Below are positions 22,196-35,700 of a stretch of DNA of 64,000 nucleotides, piece by piece. The notes below the pieces were generated by a model. That model was given only the letters and a program-made list of their open reading frames with translations. It had not been told where the DNA came from and did not search any database. Position numbers and translations under genes: made by a program. Origin of the DNA: Dasyornis broadbenti (taxonomy: Eukaryota; Chordata; Aves; Passeriformes; Dasyornithidae); the NCBI GenBank assembly GCA_013397935.1, contig VZRN01002993.1:600231-664230 (forward strand). The letters are read 5' to 3'. Within the stretch, counting starts at the first letter, position 1. Every line of letters begins with the position of its first letter.

Positions 22196-25100
22196 TGGTG
22201 TCTCACACACTCACATGCTCTTTCACACTTCTGTTTTCCTAATGCTGTCAGAGACTTTTACCCTTAGTCATCCTTTAAACTCTTTAAATTTTAATTTTAT
22301 AATTTTGCAGATTTGGGGTTGGTGTGTGTGTGTGCATTTTGTCAGATTAATTCCTGGTTATACAGCCCCATTTGATGAAAAGGAGAATTGCTGAATTAGC
22401 AAATGACTGAACAAAGACAAGGTTATTAATTTATAATAGAGATCCTGTTTTACCAACAACTGGCTTTAAGCAGTCCTATAAAAAATTATTTATGCTTGTA
22501 CACTCATGTTCTCATGCTTTATTTTCTGTCAAATTAGACTCTGAATTTGTGAATATTATGATCCCTGTGTTTTTCTCATTGGGAATTTGGCCATCAGCCT
22601 ATACACTTGTTACCCTCAATCCTAGAGATCCCAAAGTATAGGCACCTTTTGATCTAATTTCCCCAAATGAATTTCAGTTTTGCCCTCTCTCTGAGTGTAC
22701 ATATGGCCTTTAGTCACATGCAAAAGCCATATGTGTAGGGGTTAATTTAGCTGCACTGGGGTGCTTGCACTCAGAAGAGTAGAGGGAGAAAAACCTACCA
22801 CTGTCATTAGTAGTAAAGACTATCTTCTCTTAGTTTAAAAAGGCTGTGGCAGAAGGGAAGGAAATGTCATCTTCATAAGAACCACTGCTGAAGCAGTCAA
22901 CAAAATTCATGCAGGCAAGATGAGGGCTAGCAACACTCCTAGCTGACCAGATGAGAACTGGGGCAAATGTGCATAAAACAGACTTTAGTACCGTGATGCT
23001 ATTTTCTAGATAATTTTAAAAGATAACTCTGGGCTGGAAAAAAACCAACTGTCTTTATATTTTTGATAAAGGATGTAACATGACTCTTTTCTTCTTCAGA
23101 AATTTCCTGAGGACTTTTTACTCCATTTAATGCTCAGAGTATTGTTTTTTATTAAATTAGTGAGTGTCTGGGGTTTTAATATAGTCTCTGTTCTGACTTG
23201 CGCAGCCCAGTTAAGTATTCATTATTTTCACTACCTCTGGGAGTATTTGCTGTGCCTCTTCTGCAGGGCTGCAGAAAGAAGTGCTCAATATACACTCCAG
23301 ACACTATGGAAACCATTGTATTCCTTACAAGTGAGAATATAAAATTAATACTATTTGTAGTATTTTTCTCAAAAGATTTCAGATATCTTGAAAGGAAAAG
23401 GGGTCCATTTTTCAATGTTCTTACTGCAATACAAGCATTCTTCTTCTTCTCTTTCGATGCTGCAGAGCAATTTCGGAGTGTCTGGCCTAGGGACACAGTT
23501 TATGCTCCAAGGATTTCACTTAAATTCAGCCAACAAAGTTCTCATTTTATAGCATGAATACTGATAAAGCCACCTCCATGTCAAAAATATTCTGCCTAGA
23601 TGAAAAGGATGTGCTTTCACAGTTAACAGCTACTGAATTAGAGCAGCGCAGCCTAGTGAAGCGTCCCAACCCAGGACCCATGCAAAGATGCACGGGTCAT
23701 ACTCTCTAATGCCCTGCGCTATGCTTTGCATCATTGTATCACATCCCCTGAGTCCAGATAAACTTGCACAAACACAAATTCTTGGAGCGTAAAGAGTATT
23801 TGTTGTCTTGTTTGCTATCATCACCATTACAAAGAGCAAAAAATTTCAAGCTACAAGCGTCTGTTTGAACTTGCTGGTAAAGACATTCTGCAGATCCTAA
23901 AGGGCAAATCCAGAATCTGAATTTATATCAGGGGTTACAGGTTTTTCTACTTCATCATATCAGAGGAGAAAGACAGTATCTAGAGGAGAGATATGGATTC
24001 AGAGCTAGTGCTAGGTGCTCATTCTAAAGGATAATGTTAGATATGACTCACAGAAAAAGGGAAGCAACTAATTAAATTGTAAATTATATAAACAGGAGAC
24101 AGAATGCTATCAGCATTAATCTCTGATAATCTATGCCCATGTACCTTCAGAATACTATTAATCAGCCCAAGTGTGCAAAAGGAAGACCTTCAAATCTGCC
24201 AGGCAGCTGTCCCTGGACAGCTCATAAGTGCTTTGCAGATAACAGGCAATCATTCACAGTATAGCCCTGATCATTATCTCAAATACTTGAGAAATTATAG
24301 AATGATTAAAACGGTGAAAAATCCCATTACTCATTTCATTGACTCCCACTTGTCTAATTCTTCCCTTTACCTCTGAACTTTAGGCCTGCATGTTAAATTT
24401 CCCTTGCTCTGGTTAGTATTTATCTTGCCTTCACTTTGGTTTAAAAATTTTCCGTAAGCTAGTAACACTTTCTAAACTGAGGAATACAGACATCCTTTGG
24501 AGGCTGCCATCATGACTGCTGCTAACTGAAATTTTTTGGTAGCCAGTACTTCATTCTGTTTCTCAACAATTAAGTGGGTGATGCTATATTCCCAACTGTA
24601 AAAATGTTTTAATCTAAAAGAGAAAGAACAAAATATATGACATCAAGCACCTGAATTTAAACTGGAATTGTTACTTTTCATGTAAACTCCCACTCATGCA
24701 GATGTTGTGCTTCCAAATAATACTGAATAATACTGCTACATCACCTTTGTCTACCTTTGGACTGTTTGCTGAATGTTGTACTTTTTCAATGGCTTGTTCC
24801 AGTTGTGTAAAAAGCAAAATTTTCCTAAGCACAGGTATGGTGGTTTCTACACAATGCATTTGTGTAGAGAGTTCTCTTCCAGCTTGAAAGCACCAGGATT
24901 TCCTTCACAGGTTCCTGTTATTTCGATCCTTGTCCAGGGCCCTCATTATAGCTTCTAATAAATCTGGGATTAGAAGCCTAATACTAGAGTGAAAATGCTT
25001 ATCCACAGAATGTGAAAGGTTGAGTGTGAACAAGTTAATAATTTGAGTTCAGATATGTCACAAAATTGTGCCTATTTTTGGAGGGCTGGGGCAGGCAGTG

Positions 25101-28100
25101 GAGTGTGGATTACGGGAGAGAAAAGGTAACTTTGTCTCAGCAGGCTATATGACACATTCTCAATTTACAATACCCGGTAATGAAAACTATCATTAATAGT
25201 TTATGCTGATTTGATAATAATGAGACCTTTGGCTTGGCCTGATCAGTGGAAGAATTACACCACCAGCTGTAGCACTAGCATTTGTAGCCCTAGCTATATC
25301 TTCAGGATTATTTGATTTGTACTCAATTAATCCTTAACTGCTGGTATAAGAATAGAATATTCTGTGTACCTTGTACCAAAAAAATCAAATCAACACAAGT
25401 AAGAAGAACATATCTAACAGCATATCAATTATATTTTCCCAACACAGACCCAATTTATCATGTGCAAGTTTTTATGCCCATTGTTTTTGCTGAGCACTGC
25501 CATTCTATGGGAACTATCACATGCAAGCAACACTGGGCCAAATCCTTTGGTGAGGTCAGCAGAGTCCTCACTGACTTCTCCTTCAAAATGACCTAAGTTC
25601 CTTTTAGTATGCAGGCAAAAATGAACAAACTAGTAAAAATAGTAACAGGAATGAAAGGGAGTTGAAGGAAAAGAAGACATACCAGAAATTTAATTTGTTC
25701 TTCTGAAACAGAACTTTTTGGCTACTCACAAACAGACTTGTAATATAGAAAGATGATGAAAAAGATGCTACACTTGGATTTCTCCACATGCTCTGACTGC
25801 TTTGAGCCATCTGCTTTGGAGCATCTGTTAACAAGCAAGTGAAATAAAGTCCCAAGTGCTGATATAAGCAATGAAATTTACTGCTTTTAATAATGTAATT
25901 CATTAATAGATATGATGCATTTAATATTGCTAAGGTTAAAAGTTTTATACAACCATCTTGCGGTTGAATGAACTGTTTTATCTCTGTAAAAGTCATTATT
26001 CTAATAGATGAAGTTATTGATATTAGTGGTTCATGTAATAAATGTTCCAGCATGATGTGCAACGTGAACATGAATTCACCCTGGTCTTCACCAGGGCTGT
26101 TCCTGTAGGCCCAGCTGATGCCATTTAGATCTGACAGCAGAATAAGAAAGGAAGGAACCATACCACGAAATATGTCCAAACCTCCCAACTTAAAATACAA
26201 GAATTGTTGATGTTTGCAAGATGAGGTTTTAACTTTTTCTGTGCAAATATTAGCCTAGTAAAACCAATGAAGATTCAATTTACCGGTTCTGTTCTGAAAG
26301 CATATTCATTTGGTTTTAGAATTCTATTTACAGCTGTTATTGATATGAACACTACCAAATTAATATCTTAAAGGACTAGAACATCTGGAAATTTGCCTTT
26401 TTTCCCCCCAGTGATATCAGTTGCTCAAATAAAAGGTTTTGTTTTCCACGGGGAAACCCCTCACAGAGAATCACAAATTATTCATGTAATTAAAGTTGAA
26501 CACAGCAATGCACTCTAAAGAAATAATTTAGGCCACGCCAAACTAATCGGCAGTTTTGGAAGTGGGGGATTCCAGAAGAGCTTCTGATGTTTTTAGAGTA
26601 GACATTCATATGCGTTAGCAGGTTTCAATGGAGTTCATTGACAAAAGGAATGGACACCAACTGCTATGTAACTTATACGATATTTTCAAACATTGCTGCA
26701 TGCATGCTTGCTAGAGCCAAATACTACATTATGGCTATTATTGGTTTTCCAGAAGAGAGGCAAACAATGTTCTGTTACTGAAGCTGAGGACCACATCTTC
26801 AGCACTTTACATGAGAAAGATCTGGAAAAGACAAGAAATCAGGCTGGGGATACTTTTCCAAGTATCTATTTTGTATAGCTGTATTTTTAAAAACCAACTC
26901 TCTTTCCATTCTTCTGTTAAAATCTTGCATTTATACGACTCCTTTTTCTGCAAGCTTAGTCATCTACACAGCATCAAAGGGACCCTTTAGGTCACTGCAA
27001 TTTGACTTTACTGTGTGCTCTGACTCCTACCTGCTTTGTCTTTTGTAAACCATGATCATTTTACCACTCTGAGATAAAGTCGATCATGAATTCTTTCACA
27101 CCCTTTCTATACCAGAGAAAAACATATAGCATCATTATCTCAATGTTTAAGCATTGATAATGAAGCTGCCCTGATCAGGAGCAGCAGGCAAGGTTAGTCA
27201 GTGAATTGCTGATGTATTTTATTCCTGATTTTCTGTTAGTAAAGCCTATAGACTTGGAAGTTAAACTTGGAAGAACAGATTAGTCTGGGCTAATATTCAA
27301 GGCCAGTAAATGCAAATTATACATGTCTATCAGATTTCAGTTGATGTTCAGCTAATTACAGAGCTGAGCTGCTGTTCTAGCAGTGATATATTTCAGGTTA
27401 TAGAAAGTGTCTCATGCATTAGAAAATGCAATATTTCTTGTATAAACTTCTCCTCTTACTGTGCTGTGGCCACTTTCTGTCATATCACGTTAACTGGATT
27501 CCAAAGTTTAAGGGAAGTACAGGATAGAAACTCTGCCATGATGAGGCCTCAATAAACAGTCTACCTCATTTTCCTTTTAGTTAAGATTGAATTAGTGCCT
27601 TTCTATCCTAAATTATTATAAAGAACTGGGCAGTGAAATTATAAGATATTCTGAACAATATAAGGGCATAGAAGTGCTAGATATTTGCATATATACTGGT
27701 AGTATTACTACTTTGTATTGATTTTATCACTCAGTTTCTCAAATAGTCAAAATGTGCATTCAAGATTGACAGATTTTGACTGCACACAATCTAGGACTAA
27801 AGAATTTATGCAGTATGACCCCTTTACATTCTAAAGTATTTCCATATCCTTATTAACTAAACTAGTAAATAGGTTTTAATTGATAATGAGGGAGGGATTA
27901 TATATTCTTCAGCAGGACTTATATATTTCTATAAATGGCTAGAGGATAATGTTATCTTTTTTCAAAAGTACCTCTTTCAAATGATGACCATTGATCATAT
28001 TTATTTTATGAAATTTTGGAAAAATGTACAATTTTTTTTCCTCACAAGGAAAAAATTGTTAATTTACAGGTGAAATGATCCATTTAATACTTTGACAGTT

Positions 28101-30663
28101 GTAGTCTCCTCAGGCCCTTATCTTTAAGCCTTAAGCTAGTTCAGTAGCATGTGATTTATATACTGTAATTGATGTTGACTAGACTGCAAATTCTCTGTGC
28201 AGATCCTGCATTTATTTGGAGAGTTCTACGTTACTGTCTTCATTATTGATCCATTACCGTGGGAAGAAAAACAAAACAGAGAACATTGCATGAGGCCCTG
28301 TGCAGAGATATCATTGCAGCATCACCACTCTGCAAAGTGGCATCTTAAATATCATTCTGCAGCAAATGTGGTTGATTTGGAAATTCACTCAGTTTATAAC
28401 CCTGAATGCTTGACTCCTTCCTCTGTAACTTTACCTCATCTTTAAGTGGTACTAGTTCTTTCCTGAAACTTCTTTTTTCAGTCCTTTGAAACTCAATATT
28501 TTCTGTTTCCTGCAACATGACAATTCTTTGTCTCTGGTGTCAAGAGAAATATAGCTGAAATATTCAGTTACTAGGTGAAGAGCAAAAGACAAAGAAGTTG
28601 AGGACTTGGCCAGGATATATCACCATATTATAATTTTTCTCATCATACCCCTGAAAGAGATTATTTTAAGAAAAGTACAGTTTTGCTTACAAAAAGAAAA
28701 TCAATAGATGTGCCTAAATTAAAACAAAACAAAACCAAAAACCCCACCTCTGAAATATGGAAATAACATCTGTATACCTGTCTTCCAGAAACAACTTCTT
28801 AAATTGCTTAAATCTCCTCTCTATTATTATCTGAGACAGCTGCCAACATTCTTTATCCAGGCTTAATTTTGCTTTCTGGTGTAATTCACACTGGTGCTCT
28901 GAAATAAAGCAGGAGCCTGAATAAATTTCTGTGGCTTCTTCCCACACACAGATTTGACTAACTTGCAGATACATGTTGAGTCTTATGTTTTTTTCACAGT
29001 AATTCTCATCTCCAGTAGCAGCACACCACTTTGATTACTTGAGAATGAAATTTATTGAGATACTTAAACATGTTATTTATGTATAGCTTAAATTTCCAGT
29101 AAAAAAAGAATAATTTAAGAGATATCATTTTGAAGAGTCTTAAACACTACTTGTCAGGGTGGAGGTTGAGGAGTCTGGTTAATATTTTATATTATTTATT
29201 TTATCTTCAAAATGGACTGCTTTCAGGAGCTGCTAAACAATCATTTTGTATTTATCTACTACACATTATATATGATGAGTACAGAGCTCATATATGTATA
29301 AATCAGGAGTTGCCCTACATGATGGACTATTAGAGTTGTTCTACCTGACTTGCTAATTTTTTTTTTTTTTCTCAGCACACAGGCAAATTTTTATGTTTGG
29401 GGAGATGTGCAGCACATAACAAACCTCCAATATGCAGAAGTGGGAAGAAGTGAAGGAGACATTAGGAATAAAATTGGTTTGGTTCCTTTGAACTGTGTTT
29501 ATCAAGTTCTGTTTTGAGACAGAGGCTTTTGGATGTTGGCACTGTTTTACCATCTACATAATTTAAAGTCTGTGAATAGCAGTCAACTCAGTACACCTGA
29601 AAAATTCTTTTTCTCGGATGCATTCCTCAAAAAATGAAGCATTTTTTCTAATAAAAAGGACCAGGAATCTGACATTCCTGCTACACTAGAATCTGCTCAT
29701 GGACTTCTCTGTAAATCTGAATTCACTGGAGGAAAAGTATGTCACAGGGAACTGTTTTCAAAATTTTTTTTGCCTCTTAAATAAATATACCCAAGTTGCA
29801 CATACCTAAGGAGAATGTCCCTAGAAATATAAGTATTTAATTTATGTTCAATTTTGTTTTCTCTATTACATATTGCATGTAACTAAAAGTAATTTCCTTC
29901 CAGTCAGAATGTGGAAATGGAATAGCTGGAGACGAAAGTGGCGAATAGTTCTGTGGAAATGCAGTGACACCATATTAAAATGGCAAAATGGTATACTTCG
30001 TTTAGACCATGCCCAAGTAGTTCTGGAATGCAAATATTTCTGTGTGTATAGGGGGCAACTTTATCATAGGCTTGGGCACATGTGATAATTTAGAAGATAT
30101 TTATTTTTCTTACAAGGGGATGCACTCTGCAAACTGTTAATTACCATGCTAATATCAGCCTAGAAAGTCTTCTTTCCAAAAGCCTTGCAGAAATGGATTT
30201 GGATCTTTTAAACCTGAGTCTTATTTTTCAACTCAGAGATTCTTCTAACTTTGAGAAACCCATCATGAACAAGTTTGGTTCTGCATGGGAGTGTGGAGTG
30301 GTGTTTATGACATGAAGAGAGTTGACAGCTTTATTTCGTAATCAGGTTTACAGACACATTTCACAAAAACTTGCTAAGGGGATAAAGGAAACATCTGAAG
30401 CCTTCTGAGTTCTCTTTACAAGATTGTAACAGAAATGTTTTAAAAGAAAGCTTTTAAATTTTTCGTTGCGCTGTTCATTTTCTGGGTCTTGCTTTCTAAG
30501 ACATCTCACTGCCACACTGTACGGCAGAGCCCACATACATGCCAGCGTGTTACTCCAGCTCAGTGGGGTGCACAGGGAGACCACGGCAGAGCAAGAAACT
30601 GAGGTATTTTTTGTAGATCTATAGCAAGATAAAGCTGCAGTTACCGATTTTAGTTCTGATTAC
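22196..30663. other. Unique AT-rich intergenic DNA, no gene recognised
   Basis: No transposon, RNA gene or recognised coding sequence. A minus-strand frame of 198 codons (26200-25604) is the longest outside LINGO2 and the CR1 fragment; it has no recognisable domain. Short simple runs include TG repeats near 22320-22334, an AAAAC run near 28722-28735 and a T14 run near 29358-29371. Confidence 0.55.
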
Positions 30664-31065
30664 ACAGAAAGGATGGAGATGGTGGAGAGCCTGGAGGGGA
30701 AGTTGTGTGAGGAATGGCTTTGTCTGCTCAGCCTGGAGAAGACTGAGGAGAGACCTCGCTACAGTTACAACTTCCTTCTGAGGGGAAGAGGAGGGGCAGG
30801 CTACTGATCTGATCTCTGTGGTGATCAGCAACAGGACCTGAGGGAGAGGCCTGAAGTTGCGACAGGGCAGGTTTAGGTTGGATATCATGAAAAGGTTCTT
30901 CATCCAGAGGGTGGTTGGGCACTGGAACAGGCTCCCCAGGGAAGTGGTCACAGCACCAGCCTCACAAAGGTCAAAAACTGTTTGGATAATAGTCTCAGGC
31001 ACATGATGTGATTCTTTGGATTGTCCTGCACAAGGCTAAGAGCTGGACTTGCTGATTCTTGCCAG
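30664..31065 (+). mobile_element. CR1 LINE 3' fragment
   Basis: 5'-truncated CR1 in plus orientation: CTCAGCCTGGAGAAGACTGA, then GGTTTAGGTTGGATATCATG, then GAGGGTGGTTGGGCACTGGA, then CAGGCTCCCCAGGGAAGTGG, and a diverged 3' end (AGAGCTGGACTTGCTGATTC). It covers the last ~400 bp of the element (end of ORF2 and 3' UTR). The terminal octamer repeats are no longer recognisable, suggesting age or 3' loss. Confidence 0.88.
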
Positions 31066-32162
31066 GTAGCCACCACAGAATTGTACTGGACTCCATTCTA
31101 GTGACTGCAGACATGTACAGGAACTATTCCAGCCCTTTCTCTTCAGGCATGGCCCATTTTCAACATGACATATGCCCTTACCACAATTGAACCCTTGCAT
31201 TTACATTCAACCCTGTCTTCCCACATATCTTTTAGTCACAGCTGTCCAAGTCTGCTGTGACTCTCAATCAGATATGCCCAAACTATTTAAGAGAAGATAT
31301 TATAGTGTAGAAGTAGTATTGTTAGAATGTAAGCTTGGATTCTCAACTTAATAAGTGTATGAAAGTCTAGCTAATGTGCTGTCACAGACTAGAAATAGAA
31401 GGGGTTTACATGCACTTTTTTGAATTCACTGTGACCGTTCAGAAGAAACATCTTGCATTTAGGCATGGCTTCTGACAGCTCAAAGGCTTTCTGGCTTGCT
31501 GCAAAGTTCTTATTCAGTTCCACAACTTAGAAGGTGTCTTTCCCTTCTCCTCTGACCTGCCTACTTCATCCTGCTCTCAGAAGTTCCTCTGCATGTACTA
31601 CGACCCCTCAACAACAAGCAGCAGCTCTCCTCCCTGTTTTATCCTGTTTCATGGTTCTTTCACACAAACAGATTTATTTCCTCTCTGGGGTACTCCCACA
31701 CTGTGCGGAAGCAATGAAGGAGAATGAATCACTTATAAAACCACAACCAAACCCCTCATTCTTTGTGTTGTACCGTTTTTCGTTGTTGAAAGTCAGATGT
31801 AACTTTATTTATTTAGCAGTTTTCCTTTTGAAAACAACCACTGTCCCATTATTTCTGCAGCCCTTCCTGTTCAGGTGGAGGAAAAGGAAATCCACTATCC
31901 TTACTCCATTTAATCCCTTGTCCAAGACAGAGTCCCTGCAGGTGGCACATTAGTTTTAACAATGCACTTTCTGCTTGACAGATGAAGAGGATTTTGATCT
32001 AACTTCAGCTGAAGCGTTAGAAATATGCTTTCATGCAGGCATTCAAGAACACTGTTCTCTTCAACAGTGCTCTTTGTCAAATAGAATTCACAGGTGGTAA
32101 ATAAAAGTCTCTGCTTTGTTGTGCAGTGGACATTTCAGCTGGCTTTTACATCTGCCACATTA
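31066..32162. other. Unique intergenic DNA between two CR1 fragments
   Basis: Nothing recognised. A 139-codon plus-strand frame (31534-31953) has no domain and no sign of a promoter or splice context; probably chance. Confidence 0.55.
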
Positions 32163-32712
32163 TCATAGAACCATAGAATCATTGAATGGTTTGGATTAGA
32201 AGGGACCTTAAAGATTGCCTAGTCCCAACTGCCCTGCCATGAGCAGGGACATCTCCCACTAGAGCAGGTTTCTCACAGCCCTACCCAGCTTGGCTTTGAG
32301 CGCTTCCAGGGATGGGCCATCTACTGCTTCTCTGGGCATACACGTTCCAGTGTCAACAATCACAGAAAAGAATTTTATCTATATCTCTAACCTAAATATC
32401 CCCTCTTTCAGTTTGTACCTATTACTCCTACCACAACAGTTCCTGATGAAAAGTCCCTCTCCGGCATCTCTGCAGGATACTTCAGATACTGGAAAGTTGC
32501 TATGAGGTCTCCAGACAATCTTCTCTTCTCCAGGCTGAACAGTCCCAACTTTTTCAGCCTGTCTCTGTAGCGGAGGTGCCCTAGTCCCCTTTTCAACTTT
32601 GTAGCCTGCCTCTGGACTTGCTCCAACAGTTTCGTGTCCTTTTGTTGGGGGCATCAGAACTGTACACAGTATTCCTGGTGGGGTTTCCCAAGGGTAGAGT
32701 AAAGGGCAAGAG
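32163..32712 (-). mobile_element. CR1 LINE 3' fragment
   Basis: Minus-orientation CR1 with its 3' end at the left: three degenerate terminal octamers (TCATAGAA, CCATAGAATC, ATTGAATG), then GGTTTGGATTAGAAGGGACC, CTGCCCTGCCATGAGCAGGG, CTTCTCTTCTCCAGGCTGAA, CTTTTTCAGCCTGTCTCTGT and CTGTACACAGTATTCCTGGT. About 550 bp, truncated at its 5' end near 32712, which is the usual CR1 insertion form. Confidence 0.93.
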
Positions 32713-35700
32713 TTATGTTCTACAGCATCTAACTGTGATGTTCACATCATTGTTTAACTGAAACATCTAGTGCAATGGCTGCTACTTGTTTGAGATCCAT
32801 TTTTTTTCCAGAGAAACAGGAGGTAGTCTCAGCTCTGAGACTCTACAGCAAAACTGCTGGTGAAACATCCACAAAGCACCAGTTTTTTGGATCTAGAATA
32901 TGTTTTCCTTGATGTAGGATTACAGTTCTTCATTCAACCAAAACACTTTCAAATTTAGAATAAGTTGTTTATATTTACCTCCCACAAGAATTGATTAATA
33001 GACTCCCCTGATAACCATTCCAAGAAATAAATCCAGGCTGAAATTCAGGAGCCATGCATGACAAGGAGTTTTGCTGTTCATGTTCAAAACATATGAGGAT
33101 AATTGAGTTAAGTTCAGTGCGAAGAAAACTGTGAAGAGAAAGGAGTTTTCCTTTCACTGAGAAATGGAGACATCTGCCAGGTGCAACTGTGCAAAGTGAG
33201 GCAACAGCAGCTTCCAATGACTACACCAGAAAATGACTGATAAAAACTGCTTAAAGTGAGCACTGCAAGTCTTATGCCAAAACCAATGTGTCTGCTGATA
33301 GAAAAACAAGAATATTAAAATTAGAAATAGTAGTTTTGGCACACAGAAACCCAATGTTTTTAAAACTAATAAAGCCCTAGAACATCTGACTTGCTTTCTA
33401 GACCTTGTATTGCTATCAATCTCTATGTAAATTGGAATATCCTTTAAAACAGGAGAGAGTAAGTAAGAGCTGAGAAAAATCACTCAGCTGACAGATTTGG
33501 AAATGGAAAGCTTTCCTGATCCTGTTATGAGAAAAAAAGAACATGGGGGGCTGCTGGGCTTGTAGCTGCCAACAAATCTCAGTTAATATTAAGTACAGTT
33601 TGAAAATGAGAGGGTCCAGCCAGGCCAGGACTGGAATTGCTTCACTGCATCAGATGACAGGGCACTTAAGTAATACACTTGCTTTAGAGCTTTCCTGTTC
33701 CTGTGGTGAAAAAGTCAACAAGTGGAGAGATGTTGTGTGACTGCTCTTGAGCTGGGAAGCCAGCTTTGTTGCATGACATTCTAGGAATAAGGCTTTAGTA
33801 ATTCAGCTCCAGTTGAATCCCAGCTGCTATGGGTGTAGTTTAAAAACAAACACAACAAAAAGTAATTAACTTTCAGCACTAGAAATGGGTCAGGCACACA
33901 CTAATTAAGGTTTCTGAAAAGTGGTATTTCTTTGCTTTTCATAGCAGGTCAATGCAGTTGCTGGTATCTGTGAGGAAGAAAAAGCTCAGATTTCACAGCT
34001 GTTATCAACTTCTTCATTTAAAAATTGTGATTTTAGTATGATTAAATATTTGAAATTGTACCTTTTTTGCTTAATTATGAAATAAATCCAACAGAACCAC
34101 TGGTTGTTTATTTTGTTTTGTGTTGTTGCCCCTACACAATGTGCAAACACAGTCTTTGCAAGTTATAACCAGATTTGTCATAATATCTGTTTACTTATGC
34201 TGGATTTGTCATGGTTCAAGGTTAATCTGCATCAGGTGCTGTATAAAAATATATAGAGTGAACTCTGAGATAATATATCAGCTAAATTAAAGAGAGCAAG
34301 AAACTCCCTTGTACCTCTCAAGGGTGAAGTGCCTCTCAGCAGATATGCACCTTTGATTTTTTTACCATATTTCAAACTGAATCATAAGTAATACACTCTT
34401 GAAAGTATGTATTTATTTTGTGTTTGGAATTAGTCATGCTCTTAAAGTTCTATATGAGAAACTAGAGAACTGTATCTCTTATAGTTCTTCCACTATCTCT
34501 GGTGCTATAAATCTTTACAACCATGGTCATCGTTGCTTCTCGTGTACACAACATGGGCTGGACTTCCATGCTGCACTCTGAGAAGAGATGTGTGCACATC
34601 TCCAACCCCATCATGGCTGTCCAGACTATTCCAGGTCCTGTCAGAATCTGCTTCCTGTGATTTAGATGCTGCACTTTGTATTAGATACTGCCTGATACCT
34701 TCCTTTGACAGAAGTGCTGTGTCATTTCTGCTTGTGTAAATCTCTGATGTTATTTCAACACCCTTCATTTTCAGCAAAAGATGCTCTTCCTCCCTGGAAG
34801 GCATTCGACATGAAGGCTTCCTTTTCCCATGTCTCATTCCTCACCTCACATTGTCTTTTGCAATACTCAACTGAATGTTTAAGGGGTGCCTGTGATTAAA
34901 TACTGACAGCTTTTATTATTTAGCTTAGTGTCTCTCATTTGTATTTACCTTAAGTACAGTGGATTGTTAAAGTTATCTTATCCTGACAGATGCTGAGATT
35001 TTATGCAAAAAGGTGTTTATTTCTTCAAGCTCTCTGCAGAAGGAATACTTTTCCCCAAAACGTGTGGGAAAAATGCAGTTTAGATTTTTAGGTATTTATT
35101 CAGCAAAGTCTCATTCTTCAGCTGGGGACTTCCAGTCTAGCAGCATTCTTCTCTTTTCAGGAAAATTTTCCACAAAATTTCTCTGAAGGATATTTTGGGT
35201 AGTTCTGTTTTTATATTCTGCTTCTCTTTTAGTGTGATGAGCACCAGCACTTCCACTCAGAACTCTTTCTGCATGGGTCACATTGCTGTTATCTGATATA
35301 TGGTGCAGCTGAAGAGATGTTCAGCGAACTTTTTAAAATAAACATTTTAGAATAAACAATTTAAATAATTATATCTACTCCTCAACCATATTCTGTGCTA
35401 TTCTGAACTAATGAATTATACAGTAAAATGTTCAAATGGGAACCTGGAAATGTTAGGTCCTATCTTAACAGAGAAGGCCTGGTGCCTGGGCTTCTCCAGG
35501 GAGTTCCCCCCCAGGACTGGGGACTCTGTGACCAGATTTAGACTCATTTGTGCACTCAGTTCTCCCCTTGGGTTTACAGTTCTTTTGTATGTGTGAGACT
35601 GTGGACCGATGAAGCTCTGATAAAGCCTATTACATAGCAATGCTTCATCAGAGTCTGCCCAACTGGCTGTTAGGTACTTGTGTTTGCAGCTTTCTCTCTC

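Noticed and set aside
31534..31953. 139-codon plus-strand frame
   Set aside because: No recognisable domain; length is within chance expectation for this much AT-rich DNA.
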